Virus record (IMG/VR): IMGVR_UViG_3300047560_001754
Span: 1-38,369 of that record
DNA: 38,369 nt
Source of the DNA: a virus
Reading direction: 5' to 3' (one strand)
The translations under genes were made by a program, and so were the position numbers. A model generated the notes under the pieces. The model worked only from the letters and a program-made list of their open reading frames with translations, did no database searches and was not told the DNA's origin. Positions 20,891 to 26,821 of this stretch are shown one piece after another (position 1 is the stretch's first letter; the number at the start of each line of letters is the position of its first letter).

Positions 20891-21379
20891 CTATTGCTGC
20901 ATCCAGGTCTCCGCGTGCTCGCAGTGCGCAAAGACTCGCGCCCATTCATTGGGAGTGCATCTGGCAAGCAGTGTAATACCTCGCTCGCGACGATCTGCTA
21001 CAGGTGCATCAGCTTCCATCTCCTCCGGAAGAATATGCCAATCATCGGCAGCCATGTCCGTGATACCGATGTGCTTTTCTTCCAGCTCACTGCTGTCGTC
21101 TTCACTACCCATTGTGATAAGGCGGCCGCGATCAAAGTACATGTACATCGGTGCACGACCAAAGGGAATTGCGGAGTATCGCACCAGGATGGATCCTGAC
21201 CACATCTTGCTCATTCCGCTAAAGAATGACTCCGTACCCGCATTCTGAAGCAATGCCTTGAGCTTCTCTGCGTACGTCACAGGTTCCGGGTCACGATGTG
21301 GCTGGAATAACATACATTCCATGCATGTCCCGTTGTATAGCTGCACTGCTGGAATTCCGCACTTTGGACACTTTTCCAT
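20891..21379 (-). CDS. Zinc-ribbon protein of unknown function
   Basis: The 162-residue product opens with MEKCPKCGIPAVQLYNGTCMECM, a four-cysteine zinc ribbon. A soluble domain follows with MSKMWSGSILVRYSAIPFGR and an acidic stretch (GSEDDSSELEEKH). I do not recognise the rest. The ATG at 21379 follows AGAGGTTATTGAC; an upstream frame start at 21484 has no ribosome site. It is the last gene before the early terminator and is flanked by matching CGTC repeats. Confidence 0.65.
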   Translation of the reverse strand: MEKCPKCGIPAVQLYNGTCMECMLFQPHRDPEPVTYAEKLKALLQNAGTESFFSGMSKMWSGSILVRYSAIPFGRAPMYMYFDRGRLITMGSEDDSSELEEKHIGITDMAADDWHILPEEMEADAPVADRRERGITLLARCTPNEWARVFAHCEHAETWMQQ

Positions 21380-21491
21380 GTCAATAACCTCTTTTGCGTC
21401 AACAAGTGTGACTGCTTTTACTTTTCTTGTGTAAAGTGGACGTACACGATTTGTGCTCGATATTAGGATATGAGCGTCCCTCACATTGTAT

Positions 21492-21508
21492 ACGTCCGTC
21501 CGTCCCGT
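21492..21508. repeat. Tandem CCGT repeat, upstream copy
   Basis: The 15-base core CGTCCGTCCGTCCCG (21493-21507) equals 20868-20882. On the minus strand it is followed at once by TATACAAT, a -10-like sequence, so it may lie in a promoter spacer. Confidence 0.6.
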
Positions 21509-21541
21509 AGAGATAGCTTATTGCTATACTTTGTGTGTCGT

Positions 21542-22012
21542 TTACTCAGTCCACTTTGGCAGGAAAAACGCATCTTCCTTACGCCATCTGTTATAGTCTT
21601 CGAGGATGCTCTGGATCACTGCGTGCTCGGTTGTGAGATTCCACCAAAGGTGTGAATTTTCATCGTACTCATCAGCGGTGTACATCCAGATGCGTTCTAC
21701 ATCCGTGTCGGTTTCCCGTGACACTGTGAAGCTGACTGTGTCAATAACACGCGTTCCGTAGTTAGCGTGCTTATCAACCATGACCTGTGTGAAGTGTACG
21801 TTTACTTCCACGAGCACGTTTGATGGCTCATACTTACCGGCCATATAGAAACGTGCATTGATACTGCAAGCTTGCTCTGCACCAGCAGTGGACATCGTGA
21901 CCTGTGCATCACGTACATACATGTCGTTTGCCTCACGCTGATCCTTGATAATGTGCGTGAGTGTTCCTGCAATGCTTCCCGACTCTCCCCAAACGTCCAG
22001 ATACTTCTTCAT
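21542..22012 (-). CDS. Hypothetical protein of the early operon
   Basis: I do not recognise this 156-residue protein. From MKKYLDVWGESGSIAGTLTH it looks like a soluble beta-rich fold (NVLVEVNVHFTQVMV, VIDTVSFTVSRETDTDVERI) with a helical end (AVIQSILEDYNRWRKED). The ATG at 22012 follows GGGTAGAGAG and overlaps the HTH regulator gene by 4 bases, so the two are translated together. Confidence 0.65.
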   Translation of the reverse strand: MKKYLDVWGESGSIAGTLTHIIKDQREANDMYVRDAQVTMSTAGAEQACSINARFYMAGKYEPSNVLVEVNVHFTQVMVDKHANYGTRVIDTVSFTVSRETDTDVERIWMYTADEYDENSHLWWNLTTEHAVIQSILEDYNRWRKEDAFFLPKWTE

Positions 22013-22293
22013 CTCTCTACCCCTAACTCTTTGTGCCTTGTAATAATGTGCGCAGCAGCTGCGATATCGACATCGTTCAAACCAAACATTTGAACCAATA
22101 ACAATACTTCTTTCCCGTACTGCGCTTTGATGTTCGCCACTAAGTACATCGCTGCACACTGCATAGGTGTGACGCCGGTGATCGCAGCAATCTCTTCAAT
22201 ACGATTCTTTGACGGCATAATTTTTCCGTTTGCATATCGCGATGTAACAGATGGTGTCACACCAAGCGCATCAGCCAACTCATTGTTTGTCAT
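22009..22293 (-). CDS. Cro/CI-type HTH regulator
   Basis: The 94-residue product has an N-terminal helix-turn-helix: MTNNELADALGVTPSVTSRY then ANGKIMPSKNRIEEIAAITG, the XRE/Cro-CI pattern. Its C-terminal helices (ANIKAQYGKEVLLLVQMFGL) may dimerise. The start is ATG 22293 behind the strong AAGGAGGAAGTT. It is the first gene after the TTGACA/TAATAT promoter at 22327-22355 and may control it or other phage promoters. No partner repressor is nearby. Confidence 0.8.
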   Translation of the reverse strand: MTNNELADALGVTPSVTSRYANGKIMPSKNRIEEIAAITGVTPMQCAAMYLVANIKAQYGKEVLLLVQMFGLNDVDIAAAAHIITRHKELGVER

Positions 22294-22326
22294 AACTTCC
22301 TCCTTTAGCGTTAACCCAACACGCAC

Positions 22327-22355
22327 ATATTAGGATGAAGTCTCCAATATGTCAA
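22327..22355 (-). promoter_or_regulatory. Strong promoter of the HTH regulator
   Basis: TTGACA (22355-22350) and TAATAT (22332-22327), minus strand, with 17 bases between them, inside the 3' end of the DUF1064 gene. This is the best consensus promoter in the window. Confidence 0.82.
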
Positions 22356-22764
22356 TACCATGTATTGATTTCATCAATTTCTTTTTAGTCCGATACGCTT
22401 GTGTCTTATGGCCTTTGACATCTTCTACAATGGTTTGATCGTCTTGCTGATACACGAAGTCAGCGATGTATACACCGTAAAAAATTCCATCGTGCTCAAG
22501 CTTGTATCTAACCTGGCGTTGAAGATTGCTGATAACTCCAGACTTTAGCAGCAGGGTCAAGTCACCAAACCGTTTGAACTCCATCTTGGAATCAAACATG
22601 CCATGTTCAACCGAGTACACACGCTGGTTGCGATACTTACTCTTTGCTGGCGGTGTTCCTGCAAAGCCGAAAGCCCCACATGCTTTGCATGTGAGTACAT
22701 ATGTGCTGTGCTGTGCTTGCTCCGCTATCCCTTCAGCTCCGCACTTTTTACACGTCGCTTTCAC
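22330..22764 (-). CDS. DUF1064 family nuclease-like protein with zinc ribbon
   Basis: The 144-residue product has an N-terminal four-cysteine ribbon (CKKCGAEGIAEQ and TCKACG, C5, C8, C26, C29). A DUF1064 domain follows: KYRNQRVYSVEHGMFDSKME, RYKLEHDGIFYGVYIADFVY, TIVEDVKGHKTQAYRTKKKL. E62, D102, E114 and K117 form a PD-(D/E)XK-like pattern. The family is thought to act as an endonuclease or Holliday-junction resolvase in phage recombination; this is family knowledge, not shown here. It overlaps the upstream gene by 17 bases. Confidence 0.8.
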   Translation of the reverse strand: MKATCKKCGAEGIAEQAQHSTYVLTCKACGAFGFAGTPPAKSKYRNQRVYSVEHGMFDSKMEFKRFGDLTLLLKSGVISNLQRQVRYKLEHDGIFYGVYIADFVYQQDDQTIVEDVKGHKTQAYRTKKKLMKSIHGIDILETSS

Positions 22765-23092
22765 GGTTCATCTCCTCTAGGATAGATCCGGTCAAGATGT
22801 CAGGTTTCTGCTGTAGCCACCACTGTAGTTCCTCTGGAGCGTTTGCTTGCATATATGCCCTCACAGACGCCCCGTGAAGCAGGAATATCTTGCCGATGCG
22901 TTCGCCGGTAAGCAGCCCACGATGCTTGTATACCCGTAAGCTCTTTGGATTCATCCGAAGGAATATCCCGGCGTCCTTGTATGTCATCAGGTCATCTTGG
23001 ATGCAAAGACGTACGCGCTTACGTGCTTCCTTTTGGTATCCGCTGTACTCGGCTAACGGATCGTACTTTAACTTTCTACCCTTCCACTTCAT
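22748..23092 (-). CDS. HTH DNA-binding protein (MerR/excisionase-like)
   Basis: The 114-residue product has a basic N-terminus (MKWKGRKLKYDP) and a winged-helix-like core: LMTYKDAGIFLRMNPKSLRV, YKHRGLLTGERIGKIFLLHG, as in MerR-type or excisionase-like proteins. The C-terminus is rich in Trp/Gln (EELQWWLQQKPD). It sits between the nuclease gene and a replication-region gene with 4- and 17-base overlaps. A regulator or accessory replication factor is likely. Confidence 0.6.
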   Translation of the reverse strand: MKWKGRKLKYDPLAEYSGYQKEARKRVRLCIQDDLMTYKDAGIFLRMNPKSLRVYKHRGLLTGERIGKIFLLHGASVRAYMQANAPEELQWWLQQKPDILTGSILEEMNRESDV

Positions 23093-23496
23093 GGCATCCT
23101 CGTCCCCGCCATCAAGTCACGAAACTTCTGGCGGAATCTCTCGCGTGCTCTCTCCGTCTCTTCCGGATGTGCCTCTATGGCCAGAGGTGCGGTCACTACA
23201 CGACGTGCAGCAGCTTCACTGGCCGCTATGTGTCGTCCTGCAATCTCGTCCGCCCATTCTTCGACCTCTTTGGGTGTCGGTCGAAACTTACACTCACGAC
23301 GTATACGCATCTCAAGTTCGTGTAAACCTTTTGGGTTATATGGCTGTGCCAATGAACGACAAGACTGAGCGTATAACTTGCAATCCGTCTCATCAATCGG
23401 AACGCCTTGATAACGCGCCACAATCGGAACAATGCGGTCTACAACGTGCTTGATTGCTTCAGGGTCAACACCACTGCGAGTAGCTATCTGTGTCAT
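23089..23496 (-). CDS. Hypothetical replication-region protein
   Basis: This 135-residue helical protein is not recognised. It has Cys-containing helices (DETDCKLYAQSCRSL), a polar basic middle (ELEMRIRRECKFRPTPKEVE) and an Arg-rich end (ERARERFRQKFRDLM). It directly follows the putative replication initiator with a 4-base overlap, the usual place of a helicase loader or similar factor, but no ATPase motif is seen. Confidence 0.6.
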   Translation of the reverse strand: MTQIATRSGVDPEAIKHVVDRIVPIVARYQGVPIDETDCKLYAQSCRSLAQPYNPKGLHELEMRIRRECKFRPTPKEVEEWADEIAGRHIAASEAAARRVVTAPLAIEAHPEETERARERFRQKFRDLMAGTRMP

Positions 23497-24314
23497 TGAA
23501 TCTGCTCCAAAATGCTGTCACGGAATTGTTGTGCAACGTCCTGATTTGTTGTCCTCCGAATAGGCTGCGTATTTACACTTCCAGTCACCAATGAATCCCA
23601 CATGGAAACCAGGATTGTAGACTTGTGTGCGTTCCTTATAACCCATGCATCGGATAGCCCAAAAAACGCCGAAATAGAGGACTTTATAGTCTCGTCGGGT
23701 GTTTTACCAATAACACGCTTAAAGTGGCTTCCTAGCGCGGCTAGCGAACCCGTAGGTGCATGTCCGTACTTCGCTGTCCATTGATCCACGAACATAGATA
23801 CGCAAAGCTTAGGTGTAAGACTCTCGGTTGCGTCTGCAATCGAGGAATTAGTATTTAATTCTCTTATACATATATCTTTATCCTTATCTATATTCTTCTT
23901 CTTAATTCTTAATTCTATACGCGTGGAATCTTCAGCGGATTCCACTGCGGATTCCACTGCGGATTCCGCTGCGGAATTGTTGCGACGTGCAACTACATTG
24001 GCTTTTCGAGCACGATCATCAGCCCTACGTTTTTCAACATAATCACGACTTGTTTGAGTCTCGGAATAACCCACAATTTCGTATTGCCATGCGTCAGTTT
24101 CGCGTACTAAATCAGCTGCGATAACTTCGGTAAAAGATGACTCAGGGACGCGCATACAAGCGGTAATTGTCTCCACGTCCATAGAGTCCAACCGCCCGTC
24201 TGTCAGATGTTCTCCGCAATAACAAAGCGCGTAGATGTACCATCGGAATGCATCCGAAGATAACCTACGCACAGCCTTATTCATTGGAAACTTACAATCC
24301 AATTTGACCCACAT
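23493..24314 (-). CDS. Putative replication initiator (DnaD-like winged helix)
   Basis: The 273-residue product starts MWVKLDCKFPMNKAVRRLSS with an N-terminal region like phage replisome organisers (SSDAFRWYIYALCYCGEHLT, VPESSFTEVIAADLV). A low-complexity linker with AESAVESAVES repeats and a Lys-rich stretch (RIKKKNIDKDKD) follow, then a C-terminal helical domain (LSDAWVIRNAHKSTILVSMW). Such proteins bind the origin and load the helicase. The ATG at 24314 follows AAAGGGGAAATT. The linker is encoded by a 12-base tandem repeat. Confidence 0.65.
   Translation of the reverse strand: MWVKLDCKFPMNKAVRRLSSDAFRWYIYALCYCGEHLTDGRLDSMDVETITACMRVPESSFTEVIAADLVRETDAWQYEIVGYSETQTSRDYVEKRRADDRARKANVVARRNNSAAESAVESAVESAEDSTRIELRIKKKNIDKDKDICIRELNTNSSIADATESLTPKLCVSMFVDQWTAKYGHAPTGSLAALGSHFKRVIGKTPDETIKSSISAFFGLSDAWVIRNAHKSTILVSMWDSLVTGSVNTQPIRRTTNQDVAQQFRDSILEQIQ
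23936..23980. repeat. 12-base tandem repeat in the initiator gene
   Basis: GCGGATTCCACT is repeated three to four times, the later copies with one or two changes. It encodes the ES-A-V/A linker; length may vary between relatives. Confidence 0.7.
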
Positions 24315-24335
24315 AATTTCCCCTTTGTGAATAAT

Positions 24336-24359
24336 GAACCCGGGTGTTTCACCGGGTTC
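24336..24359. other. Hairpin in the leader of the initiator gene
   Basis: GAACCCGG and CCGGGTTC pair over 8 bp, extendable with one bulge by GTG/CAC. It lies between the stop at 24365 and the ribosome site of the initiator gene. No T-tract follows, so attenuation or mRNA stability is more likely than termination. Confidence 0.45.
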
Positions 24360-24364
24360 TGTCT

Positions 24365-24724
24365 TTAGCGCATTCGTGCGATGTCTAGCATCGCGGATCT
24401 GAGTACTGTCGTTAGTAGCCATCGTGGTTTCTTGCTATCACAGAATGCTTGCAGTTGACTATGTACTGTCTCGCCCAGGTTTACCTGCAATCGCTCCTCC
24501 CTACGGGTGATTGCCCTCTTCTTGACTGGTTGTACGTGACCGGCAATGAGAAGCTGTGCTGCCTCTCTAGCAAGTGCTGAGATATACAAACCGCGACGTT
24601 CAGCCGCCGCATGGATAAACTCTAACTCGTCCTTGGAAAACCGCAGCATGAAGGAACGATAACCGATATTGATGCGTGTTCCTTTGTGCTCTGGCTTCCG
24701 CTTGTGAAATGCGTATTCAGGCAT
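24365..24724 (-). CDS. Hypothetical protein with ribbon-helix-helix-like segment
   Basis: The 119-residue basic protein has a short strand followed by two helices, FMLRFSKDELEFIHAAAERR then ISALAREAAQLLIAG, reminiscent of ribbon-helix-helix regulators. A second, similar strand-helix half follows (LQVNLGETVHSQLQAFCDSK). It may be an internally repeated DNA-binding protein. It overlaps the upstream gene by 8 bases. Confidence 0.55.
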   Translation of the reverse strand: MPEYAFHKRKPEHKGTRINIGYRSFMLRFSKDELEFIHAAAERRGLYISALAREAAQLLIAGHVQPVKKRAITRREERLQVNLGETVHSQLQAFCDSKKPRWLLTTVLRSAMLDIARMR

Positions 24725-24989
24725 TATGCTTTTCTAACTCCTTGTATAGTCGGAAGGCCAGATGCCTCCGGTTTTCTGACCACTTACGGATATCGTGGTC
24801 AAACTCAATTTTAGTAACGTAGTCTCCCTTCCACAAAATCTTTATCCATCGAATGTAATCCGGAGCATCCTTCGGAGTCTCATTAACGATGGTCAAACCG
24901 TCCATTGTTACTGGACGGTTCCACCGGATAAACGATTGATGTGTTGGAAACTCTTCATGTAAAGCGGTGCGTATTTCCATCAAATTCAT
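24717..24989 (-). CDS. Small hypothetical protein
   Basis: I do not recognise this 90-residue protein. It has an aromatic middle (PDYIRWIKILWKGDYVTKIE) and a basic helical end (RKWSENRRHLAFRLYKELEK). It is linked to the upstream Gam/Gp157-like gene by a 4-base overlap, so a role in recombination or replication is possible from context alone. Confidence 0.6.
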   Translation of the reverse strand: MNLMEIRTALHEEFPTHQSFIRWNRPVTMDGLTIVNETPKDAPDYIRWIKILWKGDYVTKIEFDHDIRKWSENRRHLAFRLYKELEKHNA

Positions 24990-25534
24990 AATGTCTTGAT
25001 CGCCATACTTTCTTCCGCAGGGATAATCTCAAACGCATCTGACTCGGCAGGGATATTCTCGATGTCAAGCTTAGAGACCAACACTTTCTTGGAGACTACA
25101 ACGGCTTCCGGTACGTTTGCTTCCGCCCATTCAATTGCCTGTGCGTCATCCTTGATTGCAATGCGAGGATTCTTCTTGCGAAACGACACCGTACCGTAAA
25201 CACATCGGTACGTCTTTGACCCGCGTGCAAGGTTCCCTTCGGCTACAGCACGAACCTCATCCTGGTGCTTAAGTTTGTACCAGTCAATACGTGCTTGGAT
25301 ATTGCCAATCAGTTTGTTTGCGTTCTCCACGATGGCGGCGAGTGCCAACTTGCGAGCAGCAAGGTCAGCTTCCATATCCATCAGGTTCGCCATGTACTTC
25401 TCAAGGTCGTACACATTGTCCACGCGAGATATGTAACGATTCGAGTCTGGCGACATGCCAATGATTTCGCCTGTTTCTGCGTCCACTAGCCAATCCCCCG
25501 ATACTTCTACTTGTTGAATACTTTGCTCGTCCAT
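24986..25534 (-). CDS. Gam/Gp157-like coiled-coil protein
   Basis: The 182-residue product has a long helix (EKYMANLMDMEADLAARKLA, NANKLIGNIQARIDWYKLKH) followed by CVYGTVSFRKKNPRIAIKDD and EWAEANVPEAVVVSKKVLV. This layout, coiled coil then a small beta part with a kinked K-x-P segment, is seen in Gp157 and Mu Gam-type phage proteins, which bind DNA ends or inhibit host exonucleases. It is adjacent to the ERF recombinase, which supports such a role. AAAGGGGAATAA precedes the ATG. Confidence 0.6.
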   Translation of the reverse strand: MDEQSIQQVEVSGDWLVDAETGEIIGMSPDSNRYISRVDNVYDLEKYMANLMDMEADLAARKLALAAIVENANKLIGNIQARIDWYKLKHQDEVRAVAEGNLARGSKTYRCVYGTVSFRKKNPRIAIKDDAQAIEWAEANVPEAVVVSKKVLVSKLDIENIPAESDAFEIIPAEESMAIKTL

Positions 25535-25803
25535 TTATTCCCCTTTGAGTCCTTCCAAGTCAAACGATCTGCGTCCAATACAAATACAATGCCGATAGGT
25601 AAACCTTCAGCGTCGCATCGTTGCACGGCCACAAAGTCTGTACCTTCGTACTGATGCCCGACTGTCTTTGCGTAAACTGTCTCACCACGCTGATTCACAT
25701 ATTGAACGATAGTGTCATCTTCAATACGCCGTGGAAGCAAAGCAAAACCACCTACGATAAATCCAAGCAACGAACAAAAGATACTTACGAGTACTAATGC
25801 CAT
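25507..25803 (-). CDS. Small membrane-anchored protein
   Basis: The 98-residue protein has one N-terminal membrane segment (LVLVSIFCSLLGFIVGGFAL) followed by a basic stop (PRR) and a soluble beta-rich domain (IVQYVNQRGETVYAKTVGHQ). I do not recognise it. GGGGTTGAT precedes the ATG. It is placed between recombination genes with a 28-base overlap downstream. Confidence 0.6.
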   Translation of the reverse strand: MALVLVSIFCSLLGFIVGGFALLPRRIEDDTIVQYVNQRGETVYAKTVGHQYEGTDFVAVQRCDAEGLPIGIVFVLDADRLTWKDSKGNKWTSKVFNK

Positions 25804-25804
25804 A

Positions 25805-26461
25805 TCAACCCCATATAGCTTTCAATGCTCTAGCCAACCCATCAGGTGATGGTGTTTCCTCACCTGACAACTCACGGTAGATTTCCTTCTTGCGATCAGC
25901 GGAAACATCACCGTATTTACTCTTTACTGCTGCCCAAAACTGGATATTGATATCCTGCTTGGGTGCTTCCATTCGTGGCGCGTGCTGGTGTGTAGATGCA
26001 TTGCCGTCGTCATCCTCATCCGTAGCCAAAGCCAACAGGCTCGCCAAGCTGAAACGACGTGCGTATGTCTGCGCAGCTCCAAGACCGTGTGCGTCAAACT
26101 TAGCAACAGGGACAATACTAAACGATTCTATCCATTGACCGGATAAATGTATACATCGTGATACTGCGGTGATGGTGAACACCGATGTTTCTTGAAACGT
26201 CTCAATCACTTGATCTGTTTCTTCGTTGTTTTGCTTGCGACGCATTGTGACGTTATGGCTTGAACCATCCGTAAGCGTCTGCGTCAAGAAACAACCGTGC
26301 TTTACCAAGATAGGACGAACGGTATCAAGGATTACATCCAAAGATGCATACTTACTTTTAAAGTGTGGATTCTTTGAATCCTTGATTATTGCCCGTAGTT
26401 CGTTGTGGATACCGACCATCGCCACTGCGATTTGGTCTAGCGATTCACTAGTTCGCGTCAT
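25805..26461 (-). CDS. erf: ERF-family single-strand annealing recombinase
   Basis: The 218-residue product has the ERF family core: IAVAMVGIHNELRAIIKDSK, NPHFKSKYASLDVILDTVRP, then DAHGLGAAQTYARRFSLASL and ALATDEDDDGNAS, the typical Gly-Ala-TYarR and DeDDDGn motifs. It anneals complementary single strands during recombination-dependent replication, together with SSB and probably the DUF1064 nuclease. The C-terminal ~60 residues are family-variable. The start is ATG 26461, five bases after GGAGG; an in-frame ATG at 26473 lies inside the palindrome that contains that ribosome site. Confidence 0.92.
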   Translation of the reverse strand: MTRTSESLDQIAVAMVGIHNELRAIIKDSKNPHFKSKYASLDVILDTVRPILVKHGCFLTQTLTDGSSHNVTMRRKQNNEETDQVIETFQETSVFTITAVSRCIHLSGQWIESFSIVPVAKFDAHGLGAAQTYARRFSLASLLALATDEDDDGNASTHQHAPRMEAPKQDINIQFWAAVKSKYGDVSADRKKEIYRELSGEETPSPDGLARALKAIWG

Positions 26462-26466
26462 ACTAA

Positions 26467-26480
26467 CCTCCATATGGAGG
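26467..26480 (-). promoter_or_regulatory. 14-bp palindrome containing the erf ribosome site
   Basis: CCTCCATATGGAGG is a perfect palindrome. On the message GGAGG, the ribosome site of erf, would pair with CCTCC across an ATAT loop. It may control translation or be a DNA operator just after the -10. Confidence 0.6.
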
Positions 26481-26481
26481 C

Positions 26482-26511
26482 ATTATGTCACAGGCTATCA
26501 CGCACTGTCAA
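26482..26511 (-). promoter_or_regulatory. Promoter of the erf operon
   Basis: TTGACA (26511-26506) and CATAAT (26487-26482) on the minus strand with an 18-base spacer, directly before erf and inside the end of the LuxR-like gene. Confidence 0.75.
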
Positions 26512-26737
26512 TATTAATGCGTTCTATCCTAATGCGAATTCCAAGCAACTTTGCTTGTTCGTGTCTATTGCTAGTACCAAGAACCTTAGATATTCGGTAC
26601 ATGTGCCACTCAAGTGTACGTTCACTTTTCTTCAGCACCTTAGATGCACCTTGGAATCCAAGCTGAGTGACAGCAGCCCACACTCGTTTTTGTTGACGAG
26701 TTAAATCCTTGTGTGGCTGTGTCTCTTGGGTATTCAT
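26498..26737 (-). CDS. LuxR-type HTH regulator
   Basis: The 79-residue product is essentially one GerE/LuxR or sigma-region-4-like helix-turn-helix: LTRQQKRVWAAVTQLGFQGA, SKVLKKSERTLEWHMYRISK, VLGTSNRHEQAKLL. No receiver or ligand domain is present. It probably regulates early or late phage promoters. I place the start at ATG 26737; it has no clear ribosome site, and an upstream start at 26779 is possible. A -10-like TATACA ends ~10 bases upstream. Confidence 0.7.
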   Translation of the reverse strand: MNTQETQPHKDLTRQQKRVWAAVTQLGFQGASKVLKKSERTLEWHMYRISKVLGTSNRHEQAKLLGIRIRIERINIDSA

Positions 26738-26755
26738 GTCATTTCTGTGTATACT
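26726..26755 (+). promoter_or_regulatory. Putative plus-strand promoter of a small RNA
   Basis: TTGGGT (26726-26731) and TATACT (26750-26755) are 18 bases apart, pointing right in a region where all genes point left. A terminator follows about 60 bases later. Confidence 0.4.
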
Positions 26756-26759
26756 ATGT

Positions 26760-26821
26760 CTGCTACTTAATTTCCCCAAAGTCCAGTAGTGAACCCCGTC
26801 ACCCCTAAGACGGGGTTTTTT
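26760..26821 (+). ncRNA. Candidate 60-base small RNA opposite to the early genes
   Basis: Between the plus-strand promoter at 26726-26755 and the T6 terminator at 26792-26821 lies a short transcript with an unpaired TAATTTCCCC. Ten bases of this are fully complementary to GGGGAAATTA, the ribosome site and the A of the start codon of the replication initiator gene at 24314. Translational control of early genes is an inference. Confidence 0.35.
26792..26821 (+). terminator. Rho-independent terminator, plus strand
   Basis: A 9-bp stem AACCCCGTC/GACGGGGTT with an 8-base loop is followed by TTTT. Read on the minus strand the same hairpin follows the fibre gene but lacks a T-tract, so it is mainly a rightward terminator. 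Confidence 0.8.

Noticed and set aside
23936-23980. CRISPR-like repeat
   Set aside because: The 12-base units are contiguous, without spacers, and encode a protein linker.
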